A DNA stretch of 64,000 nt from Hysterangium stoloniferum (GCA_015178975.1 WHVD01000013.1:372001-436000); one strand, 5' to 3'; counted from the stretch's first letter, positions 34,104 to 45,202 are shown. Notes: a model not told the origin generated them from the sequence alone. Made by a program: numbers and translations.

Positions 34104-34344
34104 CAACATATATGCGCTTGAGGAAGCATCTATTCTATCAATTATTCCGTTTCTTTCGTAACTTCCTTCCAGAAACATTTCAGCCATTCAGTGAGCCGTC
34201 TCATTGGCATCTATTCTCTTTCATTTTTACTCTCCTTCCGATCGGTTGGGACAACCCCTCGTTGACGGTGGAAATATTTTATTCAAAACCCGGCCACAAT
34301 TACTGAACCTCGTTTAACGACCAACCGAGCAGAGTTTCAATTTA

Positions 34345-34360
34345 ATATATATATAAAAAG
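34345..34360 (+). promoter_or_regulatory. TATA box upstream of ORF3 (copy 2)
   Basis: AATATATATATAAAAAG lies about 110 bp before the ORF3 ATG at 34464, followed by a CT-rich leader (CACGTCCTTCACCTATCTAC). It is conserved with copy 1. Confidence 0.6.
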
Positions 34361-34471
34361 TACACGTAAAATCGCATAAATTTTCTTTATCTTTCATACC
34401 ACGTCCTTCACCTATCTACAGCTCTTCCATCTACCTTCCACTTCATCATCTTGCCACGCTACAATGTTCCC

Positions 34472-34945
34472 TGTGAAGAGTGGTAGAAGTTCAGACCGTT
34501 CTATATACGAAGAAATGAGTAGAAGAGGAGGATATTGACCTATTCGGTGCAATATAAGAGAAAGTGAGAGAAAGAGCACAAGATGACGAAGGAGTCAACG
34601 AGTGCGATGGTTCGAGTGGAGGCCTCGACTATTACAGTTCGAGGCCAGAAGTATTCAGTAGTTCAGATAATGCTACCTATGTGGTAGCTGACACGTTACC
34701 CTGATCACCGCTCGTAGTAGACCTAGTTTGTGTCTTACGAGTGGTGGTTCTTGGGTTAAAGTGTGTCTGAGTTCTAATTGGTGCTGAGTGCACCCACAAG
34801 TATACACAATGCTTCGAACTAATGAAATATGCGATATTCGAAGAATATGAAAGATAGTAAAATATGAATAGAATATGTAAAATATAAATGAAATAAAAGG
34901 AGTGTTTTACCACAATGAAACTGTGGTAAAAGCATACTCCTCACA
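34472..34945 (-). mobile_element. Solo LTR, family A, at ORF3 start
   Basis: 474 bp with duplication TTCCC at 34467-34471 and 34946-34950. It falls within codon 3 of ORF3. Removing it restores MFPFQQNKQVL, parallel to MLPFQQNKQVL in copy 1. Confidence 0.93.
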
Positions 34946-35978
34946 TTCCCATTCCAGCAGAACAAGCAAGTCCTCCCTAAGTTCAAGAAGGTCCTGCGGG
35001 CCCCGATAGCCAGTATGTCCACGACTGGCGGGGCATTCATTATTCGCATGCCTCGTACAGACAATGTCGAGAGCAATCGAGGTATCTTAGGACCTACCCC
35101 CTCGTCGACTTTCTCCTTTGATGCTGAGCCAAGGGGAGATAGCGGTACTGATTGGAGTAAGCCATTAGGGCACTCTTTCAGACCGTCGTCGGAAGAAGTT
35201 GCTGCTACCATGCAGAGGCAGGAAACGTTTATGGAGGAACATAATGCAAGGAGGCTCACCCACAAGAGAGAAAGATGCGCTGAGTATAGAAGTCAGCAGG
35301 AAGCTAGGGGAGCAAGAGAAGGAGTCCCCTCCAAGAGGCAGTGGCGCGAGGACAGAATACGTTTCGGAAACAGAGCTTCTGCGCCGATCCTTCCCCCCCC
35401 GGGAGAGAAATGGGCTGACTTTGCAGAGACAGATGATAGCGAGGGTGGAACACCTTGCGTTAGAACGACAGGAGCCAAGAGCTGGAAGGAAAAGGAGGGT
35501 ACCATCTTCTATGACTGGGAATTACTCCGGCGTATTAAGTTGCGACGAATAATCCTTACCCGAGGGGACAGTCAAGCATTGCCCCCACGAGAAAAGGGAC
35601 ATCGTAGGGGACCAATCGATTTTTCCTCGGATGAGGATGAGGAGGGAGACAAGGATAGGGATGATGCGTATAGTGTCCGATATCTGGGAGAGGACTGTCA
35701 TGAAGGGTTCCTCCTCCCCTCAAAAGTTCGCTTCATAACCAGCGACCCCAACCAATGACAAACGCGGAGACCGTCATCCAAGGTATGGAGGGGTCATCGC
35801 CCTAGCCAACCGTCGCAGGAACACGAACCTTCCCCGATTCCAGTCCCACGTCTTTCACCGACGTCGAGGCCCCCTCCCGTCCTCCATCCTGCACACCCTC
35901 CCTCAGCCCCGATTCTAGCGCCTGGTCCACCCCCTTCCCCTAAGACTATACTGGTCTCTACTCCACTTCCGCTGTCAC

Positions 35979-36562
35979 TGTTACGACCCGTTCCCGGATG
36001 TTTCAATATCCGACTTCCGGTCTCTCCATTCCCGACTTCCGATCCCCGACTTCCGACTTTGACCTCCGACTACGGAACATCATAGTTACCGTATCATCCG
36101 CGTTCTTCGTTTGTTCCGCATTTGGTAATTTGTCCGTTGACAAGTATTCACTCGTTTGTTGTTGTATTCCCGTCTTGGAATATTGTCTTCCTAATATGTC
36201 TTATTGTATTTCCGTTTTAAGAACACTTCCGTTTCCGTCTTATTATGGTCTCAGTTTGTAGTACAATAACGAGTAGACTTATATTAGTTTCCGCGAATTT
36301 GTACTTTACTTTAGATCTGATATCGACTTAGTTTCTTATTCCTCCTCCCGTCTTTCTGTACGCTCGATATTCGGAACTCTTCAGAACTCTGAATATCCAT
36401 ATCTTCCGTCGTTAGTTCACTTCCGAAATTAAGGACACTGAGCGTTTGCGTAGAGGCGCAGCACATAAGCTGAAGCCGACGTCCTGACCCTATCGACGAG
36501 TTTCCGACTTCCCGGTGACTTCCCGATAGTTCCGGAATAAGTTCCCGACACGGCACTTAACA
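35979..36562 (+). mobile_element. Solo LTR, family B, in ORF3
   Basis: 584 bp, TGTTACGACCCG...GCACTTAACA, with duplication GTCAC at 35974-35978 and 36563-36567. Confidence 0.93.
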
Positions 36563-36731
36563 GTCACCAGCTATCCCTCCCGACTCTCCTTATTCATATT
36601 GCGTGTCCTTAGGTAGCCCTATCCACGAGCTTTCACAAGAGCGAATGGACGTCGATTTGGACCCTCTTACACTGGACATCACCATTCCAGCAACGAGCGG
36701 AAAAGCCAAGGAGATACAGAAGGCCACCACC

Positions 36732-37205
36732 TGTGAAGAGTGGCGGAAGTTCTGACCATTCTATATACGAAGAAATGAGTAGAAAGGAAGGATATTGACC
36801 TATTCGGTGCAATATAAGAGAAAGTGAGAGAAAGAGCACGAGATGACGAAGGAGTCAATGAGTGCAATGGTTCGAGTGGAGGCCTCGACTATTACAGTTC
36901 GAGGCCAGAAGTGTTTAGTAGTTCAGATATTGCTACTTATGTAGTAGCTGACACGTTACCCTGATCACCGCTCGTAGTAGACCTAGTTTGTGTCTTTCGA
37001 GTGGTGGTTCTTGGGTTAAAGTGTGTCTGAGTTCTAATTGGTGCTGAGTGCACCCACAAGTATACACAATGCTTCGAACTAATGAAGTATGCAATATTCG
37101 AAGAATATGAAAGATAGAAAAATATGAATAAAATATGTAAAATATAAATGAAATAAAAGGAGTGTTTTACCACAATGATACTGTGGTAAAAGCATACTCC
37201 TCACA
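36732..37205 (-). mobile_element. Solo LTR, family A, in ORF3 (second)
   Basis: 474 bp with duplication CCACC at 36727-36731 and 37206-37210. Nearly identical to 34472-34945, which lies in the same ORF and orientation. Confidence 0.93.
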
Positions 37206-37948
37206 CCACCCCTCTCCCAGAGCGATCCCCTATCCCTATCCCCATCTCTGACAGCCCGCCTTCCCCCACCGATCCCATCTCCACCACCTTCTGGACGCGA
37301 GTAGCTGCCAATTACCCTTCCGAACAGTTCCCTGTCGGAAGGGTACTATCACAGCTAGCGCCGGTACTCCAGCAACCGGTCCTTCAAGGGAGCCTTAAGG
37401 GTTGTCGCGGTCTCGCTCCATTGTCCGAGATAATGAAGGACTTCTATCTCTCCTTCGAGGATCCCGCAGAGGGGGAGAACTTTGCGCGAGCAGCTCAGGG
37501 GGTTAAACTCTCTATGTTCCGGCATATCATAGTGGAACCCCACCGTCTGCCCCCAGACTCAGCGAGCGTCCTCTCTATTGCTGGCCTTGTAGATCTACTC
37601 GAGGCCCTCGTCCTGACGCCTCCCATAGAGACCCCTATGCAGCCACAGGTTCCTGCCCCGTTACCCGCGTCTTCATCTCCCCTCCCCAATGCTCCTCTTC
37701 TCGCGCGAATTTCCGCTCCCCCGATTAGTGTGTGCGCAGTCGTTCGTTGCAGGGAGAAGGCTTACAGACGCTGGGCCGACTCCTTGCACAGGGATTCTAG
37801 TGATTTGGCTCGAGCGAGAATAGCCGAGTCCTTCAGAGTAAAACGGGAACGATGGGGAAACATCATTTTGGACCTAGGGGGATCCTCACAGGCAGCTTGG
37901 GGCGGCGTCCCAGACGCTCTTTGACACCTTGTATAGCACATCCCTTCG

Positions 37949-37961
37949 AACTGGGGGGCAC
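37949..37961 (+). promoter_or_regulatory. Polypurine tract of element E copy 2
   Basis: AACTGGGGGGCAC lies immediately before the 3' LTR, identical in position to the copy 1 tract. Confidence 0.7.
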
Positions 37962-38600
37962 TGTGAAGGGTATGCATATATCATGATTGGACTGTGGAAT
38001 AATACATATATTATAGTATTTTATTATTTAGTTCTTACTCTTTTTCCCTAACTCTCTATATCTTTCGAGTATACCCGTATTTCTTAGTTCGAAGTCTTGT
38101 GTATATCTATGGGCACTCTCGGCACTAAATCTTAGACATCTTTTACCCAGCAGACACCACCTCATAAACGACCCAGACGTCGAATAGCGAGAGGTGTCAA
38201 GGGTAACATCTAAGCTACCTATAAGGGTAGCGTTCTCTAGTCTCCTGACATACTTTGGACTCGAACCGCGAAGGTCGAGTTCCACTCTAAGGTCTTTGCG
38301 CTCATCGACACTATAGTCGACTTGCGCTATTATCTCTTTACTTCAGATATTCAGCTTCTCGTTGATTATCTATTTACATTTAGCTACGAGTTGCACCGTA
38401 AAGGTCAACTCTTCGTTCTCTCATTCTAGCCGTCAAGAGCAACTGTACAGTTGCTCTTGTGACGTGTAGCGTGTCTCCTTGCTAGTACTGTCAGTCTAGC
38501 AATCTACAGTATTGTACTGAACGGTCAATACTTTCTAATAGTAGTTGAATAAACAATATTCTTCATATATTGAGCGGTAGGAATCTAACGACTCTTCACA
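37962..38600 (+). repeat. 3' LTR of element E copy 2
   Basis: 639 bp, TGTGAAGGGTATGC...CGACTCTTCACA. More diverged from the other E LTRs than they are from each other. The 26-bp palindrome is intact at 38434-38459. Confidence 0.88.
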
Positions 38601-38930
38601 TGTCCCTTTTCCTTTCTCTTCATCCTCCTCTGACTGGCCTCCTCTCTTCCTCCAGCACGTGAAAGCACCATTTCCTTCTCTCTCTTTTCTCCAGCCGGTG
38701 CGTGTCCCCTTCCCTTCTCTCTTTGTCCTCCTCTGACCGGCCTCCTCTCTCTTTCTTTCAGCCAGTGTACTTACCATTTCCTTCTCTCTTCGTCCTCCTC
38801 TCTTTCCTCCAGCTGGTGCATGTACTGTTTCCTTCTCCCTTCATCCTCCTCTCTCTTTTCTCCAGGAGGTACGTGTACCCTTTCCTCCCTCCGTCCTGCT
38901 CTGATCGGCCCTCTCTCTCTTCCCTCCAGG
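38601..38930 (+). repeat. CT-rich tandem repeat between two inverted LTRs
   Basis: About 330 bp of pyrimidine-rich imperfect repeats, each built of CTTCTCTCTTCRTCCTCCTC followed by a CCAGCYGGTGCRTGT-like block, with a period of about 60 bp. It lies exactly between LTR-E copies in opposite orientation (37962-38600 and 38931-41127). No gene is seen. Confidence 0.75.
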
Positions 38931-41127
38931 TGTGAACAGTCGATAGACTGAATAGTATTTATTCAACTACTATTATTAAGTATTGACCATTCTGTACAAT
39001 ACTGTAGCTTACTAGACTGATAGTACTAGTAAAAGACGCACTACATGTCACAAGAGCAACTGTACAGTTGCTCGTGACGATAAGGACCAGAGAAAAGAAG
39101 AGTTGACCTTTACAGTATACAGTGACCCAAAAAAGCATCCGGATGTTTGGTGAAATTGGAAAGAGAGGTTCACAGCTCCAGAAATAAAATAGATAAAAAT
39201 CAGAAAAAATCAGAAGTAAGAGGTATACATCTGACCTATATGATGACATAAGCATGACACCATAGCTTTCCTTATCAAGAGAGTTTAAAATGAACAATGG
39301 ACATGGTGCATCCGGACACTTTTTTTGCTCTGTCAACTGATACATGAAACTCAACTAAGGTTCATATGACTGTGGGAATTCTGGTTAGGTTCAACAAGGT
39401 CATGTGACCACATGTTGAAATAACACATTTATATGAACCTTTGCCTCATTTTACTCTCCCACCACATTATAAAGAAATATTCTGCTGAAACAAGACTCTC
39501 TGTCATTTTCCTTCTCCAGGAGGGTCACTCCTGCAGAACAATTGCTTCTAAACTCCATATTGGGTACTCTACAGTATCAGAAATTCATTCCCAACTCCCT
39601 GGTCCACTTCCAACACCTTCCAGAGGTTGTTCTCCTAAGCTCTCCCCTAGGGATCATCAACACTTGGCTCATTCTATCACCTCTGGACAGATTGATAATG
39701 CCTCCCAGGCCAAGTCCCACCTCTCCCTTAATGTCTGCACACATACAATTCACAATGCATTGAAGAAAGTGAATTTGAAGGTTGTGGTGAAGGCCAAAAG
39801 ACCACTTCTTGCCTCTTGACACATCAAGACTCAATATGAGTTTGCTGAGTGAGTGCAGAACCTGGTCTTTTCCACACCCACAACCTCCCATATGAGTCCA
39901 AATTATTGATTTTGGTCTCATCTGAAAAGCTAACCCTAAACCAGTCCTCCTCAGTCCAATACTGGTACTTGATAGCAAACTCATATTGAGCCTTGATGTG
40001 TCACGAGGCAAGAAGTGGTCTTTTGGCCTTCACCACAACCTTCAAATTCACTTTCTTCAATGCATTGTGAATTGTATGTGTGCAGACATTAAGGGAGAGG
40101 TGGGACTTGGCCTGGGAGGCATTATCAATCCAGAGGTGATAGAATGAGCCAAGTGTTGATGATCCCTAGGGGAGAGCTTAGGAGAACAACCTCTGGAAGG
40201 TGTTGGAAGTGGACCAGGGAGTTGGGAATGAATTTCTGATACTGTAGAGTACCCAATATGGAGTTTAGAAGCAATTGTTCTGCAGGAGTGACCCTCCTGG
40301 AGAAGGAAAATGACAGAGAGTCTTGTTTCAGCAGAATATTTCTTTATAATGTGGTGGGAGGGTAAAATGAGGCAAAGGTTCATATAAATGTGTTATTTCA
40401 ACATGTGGTCACATGACCTTGTTGAACCTAACCAGAATTCCCACAGTCATATGAACCTTAGTTGAGTTTCATGTATCAGTTGACAGAGCAAAAAAAGTGT
40501 CCGGATGCACCATGTCCATTGTTCATTTTAAACTCTCTTGATAAGGAAAGCTATGGTGTCATGCTTATGTCATCATATAGGTCAGATGTATACCTCTTAC
40601 TTCTGATTTTTTCTGATTTTTATCTATTTTATTTCTGGAGCTGTGAACCTCTCTTTCCAATTTCACCAAACATCCGGACGCTTTTTTGGGTCACTGTAAC
40701 TTGTAGCTAGAAGTAAGAAAGATAGTCAGCGAAAGACTGAATATCAAAGGTAGAGATATAGCAGCGCAAATCGACTAGAGTGTCGACGAGCGCAAAGACT
40801 TGAGAGTGGGACTCGACCTTTGCGGTTTGAGTCCAAAGATTATTAATACGCAAGAAGTTGCTACTTTTATAAGTAGCTGAGATGTTACCCTTGACACCTC
40901 TCGCTATTCAACGTCTGGGTCGTTATGAGGTGGTGTCTGCTGGGTAAAAAGGTGTCTGTCTTTTGGCGCTGAGAGTGCCCATAGGTATACACAAGACTTC
41001 GAACTAAGAAATAGTATGCTCGAAGGATATAGAGAATTAAAGAAAAGGAATAGAAACTAGATAATAAAGTACTTTAATATGCATATTATTCCACTGTCCA
41101 ATCATGCATATATGTATACCCTTCACA
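38931..41127 (-). mobile_element. Solo LTR, family E, interrupted by a Tc1 foldback
   Basis: TGTGAACAGTCG...ACCCTTCACA on plus. It is split by 39120-40696. Without the insert it is about 615 bp. The flanks (CCAGG and ACAGT) are not a duplication. The palindrome at 39051-39076 has one mismatch. Confidence 0.85.
39120..40696. mobile_element. Palindromic Tc1/mariner derivative (foldback element)
   Basis: 1577 bp with TA duplications (39118-39119 and 40697-40698) and outer ends CAGTGACCCAAAAAAGC. The two arms, about 39120-39846 and 39974-40696, are near-identical inverted copies of about 725 bp around a spacer of about 127 bp. Each arm carries the N-terminal DNA-binding half of a Tc1 transposase (KYSAETRLSVIFLLQEGHSC; CSPKLSPRDHQHLAHS) on opposite strands. 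The spacer and right arm also reach the SDETKIN segment of the catalytic domain, but no complete DDE triad is left. The element cannot encode a working transposase. Confidence 0.9.
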
Positions 41128-43037
41128 ACAGTGTTCAAGCAACATAATCCAACACATGATACCATATATGCTAGACATCCTACACAAATCACAACATCCA
41201 ATCGACTATCAGACTTGTTTGAAGATCCAAATAGAGTACCAATTAACTATGAAGCATCCTGTTAAGAACTGAAAATTGACTAATGTCAGTGGCCGACAGG
41301 GACCGATCGGAAGGACTTGGCTTCAGCTTATGTGCTGCACCCTCGCAAATGTCCGTAGGGTGTCCTTAGATTTCGGACGGGCGCCAATGGTCCCCGAGGT
41401 TATCGCCTCCTATCGACGATTCAAGTCATTGTTCAAGTCTTCACATTGGAAACCGTCGGCTTCCCGATGCTGATATATGCCTTCATGGTGATCAAACTCC
41501 ATTTATGCCCCCGTCAAAATATACTCGTACTATCTGGTTAAACTCTGATACGTCCCTTTATTATGATGATCTGTTCTACTCTATGTTTCACATATGCCTA
41601 TATATACTTGTAGCCGTCAGACTATTTCCTTTTCTCGTAATTCTGCTCTCGGTTATCTCATGGCCTCTGAACTAATTGTAACCTTCCCGTTCCTAGTCAA
41701 GCTTATTTGTCAATACCATTTTCCACTCTTCTCCTAGTTAGTATTTCCTAGACACTGAATACTTGTATATGAACCCGTTGTAGTTGTAGTTACTAGGCAA
41801 TCAGAATATCAACCCAGAATACCCTCTTACACCTCTAGCAGTCTCATACTAAGTACTCTACTATCTGCCTCCGTGTGCACTCGCACACTCTCAGTCTCTG
41901 ACCCCTTGGCCCAACACTCGACTTATCCCACGGTTCCGATTGGTAGTTTCGCCAAGAGGTATTCGTTAGGACTAGTCTTCACCTGTCCAAAATTTAAGGA
42001 CACCTGATGGATAATTGCGAGGGTGCAGCATATAAGCTGAAGCCAAGTCCTTCCGATCAGTCCCCATCGGCCTACCAACATTAGTCAGTTTTCAGTTCTT
42101 AATACATATTTTCAGTGGCAGAAGTGGACAGCTGCCAGCATCCTTCCCAATATTACATTCTTTTGCCCTTTGGGCAGCAGCAGATCCATCATTCCTAGGA
42201 GAGTCACTGACAGCTGGAACAGCATTCGAGACGATTTCAATTAGCATCATGCGGAAATACCTAGCAGTGATTAGGGCATGGGACATAGCCCAAGGTTGGC
42301 CACCGCCATTATCAGAAGATGAGCAGACACGGATAGAGTGGTCGTTGAGAGGACTGGGAAACTTACAGGGTAATACTCGGAAGAAGCCCCCAAGACCACC
42401 AGTAAAATTGAAGATGTTGTTTGCCCTGAAAATGTCCTTAGATTTGGATAACCCCTTTGACGCATGTGTTTGGGTCACATCATCATGTGCTTTTTGGGGG
42501 CTGGTGAGATTCAGAGAGGTATCAGTCCAATCCAGGTCACATTTTAACATTGACAAACACCTGAAGCACAAAGATGCCCTAATTAGTCGGGATGATGATG
42601 GCAAACGGTATGCACACCTGGACTTACCTTCAGCAAAAAATGCCAGAACTGGCACATCCCAATCAGTATTTCTAACGGACCAACAAAGGGCTTGCCCGAT
42701 TGAAGCGCTCATCAACCTATCGAGGATTGTACCAGCCGGACCTGACGATCCACTTTTTTGCTGGCAGGATGGCAAAGACAAAATACGACCATTGATAAAA
42801 AAAGCGGCACTAGACAGAATAAATTCAATCCTCAACACATGGGGATGGGGAACAACCTTTGGTCATTCATTTCGTATTGGAGGAGCTTCCTTTTTCTTAG
42901 CACAAGGAGTCGACCCTGAGATAGTGAGACTGGCAGGACGATGGAAATCATTGGCCTACGAAGCATATATTAGAGCTTTCAAACAAATTGGATCACGACA
43001 CATAGGAAACCTTACCATCGGAAATATCGCTATATAG
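41128..43037 (+). pseudogene. Tyrosine recombinase-type protein, split by an LTR relic
   Basis: The open frame runs from at least 42105 to a TAG at 43035-43037. It carries a SAM-like N-terminal part (LWAAADPSFLGESLTAG; IRAWDIAQGWPPPLS) and the catalytic half: FWGLVRFREVSV (first Arg region), then GHSFRIGGASFFLAQGVDP (the HxxR box) and AGRWKSLAYEAYIRAF with Trp in the second His position and a C-terminal Tyr. This is the DNA breaking-rejoining fold found in many Agaricomycete repeat genes. Upstream coding sequence (about 41,130-41,259) is separated by an LTR-C relic at 41260-42104, so this copy looks interrupted. It may derive from a recombinase-bearing mobile element. Confidence 0.75.
41260..42104. 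mobile_element. LTR-C relic with inverted ends
   Basis: An old family-C LTR in minus-to-plus order (41388-42104, lacking its first 20-odd bases) preceded by 128 bp of the opposite end in inverse orientation (41260-41387). The result has terminal inverted repeats of about 125 bp. The body is much more diverged than the other C LTRs, while the 128-bp left piece is closer to them. The flanks GCATC/CATAT do not form a clear duplication. Confidence 0.7.
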
Positions 43038-43650
43038 GTTGGGTGAGCGGCATAGCCTCGCCGCGTTTTTTGTTTTGTAGCCAGGCCTTGTTGGGTGAGC
43101 GGCAAGTCTTCCCACGCATATGCGGAGAGCTAACACTCTCCCCCTACCCAACCATACAGCTCCTCGCACATTCTTCACAAAGTAGATGAAGCTGGAACAC
43201 AGAGTACTTTGAGTGAGGATATAGAGCTGGCATTCATCCCTTGAATAACAACTATCCCAACTCCAAAACAATTGTAATTTGAATTGTATTGTTAGCGGTG
43301 TCTAGTTGCAAAGAGAGACTGACTCATGTATGTCTTTAGGTTCAATGATTTCCAAAAGTATATAAAAGTATAGAATCATCAATAATTAATAAAATTTAAA
43401 TAAGTTTCTGAATTAGACCACATGCTCTGATAAATACTTAGCATTGTTGATTCAGAGAAAAAGTGTGGGGTATGTGGGCTCCACAGGTTCACCTCTTGTA
43501 CTTAACATACCTTTAGTAATATCTCTATCATCCCTTCCAGAAATTTCTTCCCCATAGATATATATAACCCTCAGCAATTCACTCATAGATATAAGCCAAG
43601 TTATATATTCTAATATCTACTGTGGTCTGCGCAAGTTCCCAATATATTTA
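43038..43650. other. Transposon/gene boundary, no gene seen
   Basis: Immediately after the recombinase stop, GTTGGGTGAGCGGCA occurs twice as a direct repeat (43038-43052 and 43090-43104). A short inverted GGAGAG/CTCTCC pair lies near 43,122-43,143. The rest is AT-rich with no convincing coding frame. Downstream of about 43.3 kb no transposon family from the left half recurs. Confidence 0.6.
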
Positions 43651-45202
43651 TCATCTACCCTTTTGCTTCAAAGCCGCCACCTCTTCGAGAGATGGCAGAA
43701 CGAAGTGATATCGCCAGATCCACGCGCGACCGCCATTTTTTTGTACTTCTCCATTCTTCCAGCCCATTTTCGCCCAATTCTCTTCCTCGCGTATCTCCTC
43801 AAGCTGGCAGATGAGGCTTTTCTTCGTTGCGAAAACAGGATCTGTCCCCAAGAAGGGTGAATGCGAGGGATACAACGCAGTTGTGAGCCTGATTATTTTT
43901 ATTTTTGTCAGAGACGCGCTAGATGTTAGTAAGCGGAGACGATTTACTTATCGTATCCTGGTGCAGATATTATGAAATGCAGGTGAGAGGATCGATGTGG
44001 GTGGCGACCTTGGCAGACGTGTTATTTCTAGTACTAACGATAATTCGACAAGAAAGCAATTTACCTAATGCCCGTAAAACATCTCCCGTGGGACCGTCGC
44101 TGGGCTGCCAAGAAAGGCACATATCCATAAAGCGACATGACAGACACATGATAAGGCCATACACTCACTATGGGATATGCGACTGGTAATATACCCCGAT
44201 AACAGAATTCTCCGTTTGGTTCTGCTACAATTGTACCGCGGTCATTAGCGACGCCCTTGTTTCTATCCGGATATTGAACATCGTATAACCCGTCTCCGTC
44301 AGCTTGCCACTGCTGGAGTATCAGAGAAAGAACGACAGCGCCAAAAACACGACCACACGCACAACATCCGCTTTCACGCCAGATATCCCCTCCCCCTTCG
44401 TATTCTTAACAGTCGCATGGAAGAACATTCGTTCGCCAGTTGTATCTGGGCTGGCTAAGTCACATCCTGAAGGCATTTCAGGCGCGTCATCCGTAAAGAA
44501 GGGTCCTGCTTCACATGAGTCCGTACAGCCCTGGCACGCACTCCATCAGACTCCAGTTTCTACTAGCGTGAACGCAAAGATACCCACTGCAGGCTTTGGA
44601 TGTTCCAATTCGTCTATCAGCGCACTCAGGCCCATACAGTCGCTCAGCAACACAAACTCATTCTTATACGCCGTGCTTTCCTTGCCAGCTCGCGTAAACA
44701 ACTCAATGGCCCGCGACCATTCTGAGTGTGTGAGAGACGTCTCCCGGGCGAATGCATGTAGGTGTGTTACCAGAGAGGTGATGATCTCTCGAGTTCGTGC
44801 ATCAGGCGCGAGCGACGCGTGCAGAGAATTTACACTGAGACAGTAGTTAAGACATCAAGGTTATGGCACGTATTCGAAGGCCTACGCACTGATCTGTAAT
44901 GGTATAATCAGTCCCCTCGCGGAAGTCGCGATCAAGAGGCAGATCCCGAGGTATTTCATGTTCAAGCTGTGCTCGGATGGCCTTGCCGACAAAGATCGGA
45001 TTCTTCATCTGTATTTCGGACGCCATGGTGTTAATACCAACGTTGTTAGGGTTCAGGGGACTGAGCTGGACCGAGAGTATGAAGTTTTTGTTGTCTATTG
45101 GATTATCTATACATATACCTCGGATGATTGTTCATCTTTATTCCCGTCCTTGGGAATTTTCTGTAGGCCTGTCCAATCAGCTTGGTTGAAGAAGCCATCC
45201 AT
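43651..45202 (-). CDS. Intradiol ring-cleavage dioxygenase (catechol/hydroxyquinol type)
   Basis: Non-haem Fe(III) enzyme that opens catechol-like rings between the hydroxyls, feeding the beta-ketoadipate route; probably cytosolic. Eight exons on minus: 45202-45119, 45065-44890, 44834-44588, 44530-44363, 44309-44169, 44104-44065, 44008-43948, 43888-43651, joining in frame to 384 residues; introns 53-64 nt. The N-terminal dimerisation domain shows REGTDYTITDHVNSLHA and LLSDCMGLSALIDELEHPKP. The catalytic domain has all four iron ligands: Tyr in DGLYDVQ, Tyr in PVAYPIPSDGP, and both His in HRSSHLHF. The helical N-terminal domain points to the hydroxyquinol/chlorocatechol subgroup. The first exon is less certain; an alternative start is the ATG at 45026 (MASEIQMKNP). 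Confidence 0.9.

Larger units (their letters stand above)
34464..37924 (+). pseudogene. ORF3 of element E, copy 2 (three LTR insertions)
   Basis: Same protein as at 24941-22170. The ATG at 34464 is followed after two codons by solo LTR-A (34472-34945). The frame then runs MSTTGG...FSSDEDEEGDKD...RFITSDPNQ to a TGA at 35756-35758. It continues Pro-rich to solo LTR-B (35979-36562), then DSPYSYCVSLG and solo LTR-A (36732-37205), then the C-terminal domain ending at a TGA at 37922-37924. Copy 1 has CGA at that last position and reads three codons further, a direct case of CGA to TGA. The C-terminal domain is the best-conserved part between copies. Function unknown. Confidence 0.72.
33265..38600 (+). 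mobile_element. Element E, copy 2 (5'-truncated)
   Basis: Plus-strand partial retrotransposon that begins inside integrase and runs through chromodomain, ORF3, polypurine tract and 3' LTR. Everything 5' of integrase is missing. It is joined head to head with copy 1 through the LTR ending at 33264. Three solo LTRs interrupt ORF3 or its start (A, B, A). Confidence 0.88.

Noticed and set aside
38535..38935. Lys/Glu/Arg-rich and Ser/Leu-rich ORFs on both strands
   Set aside because: They arise from the CT-rich tandem repeat. Both strands are open because of composition.
44304..44846. 180-residue plus-strand ORF
   Set aside because: It is antisense to dioxygenase exons whose splicing, motifs and iron ligands are all accounted for on minus.
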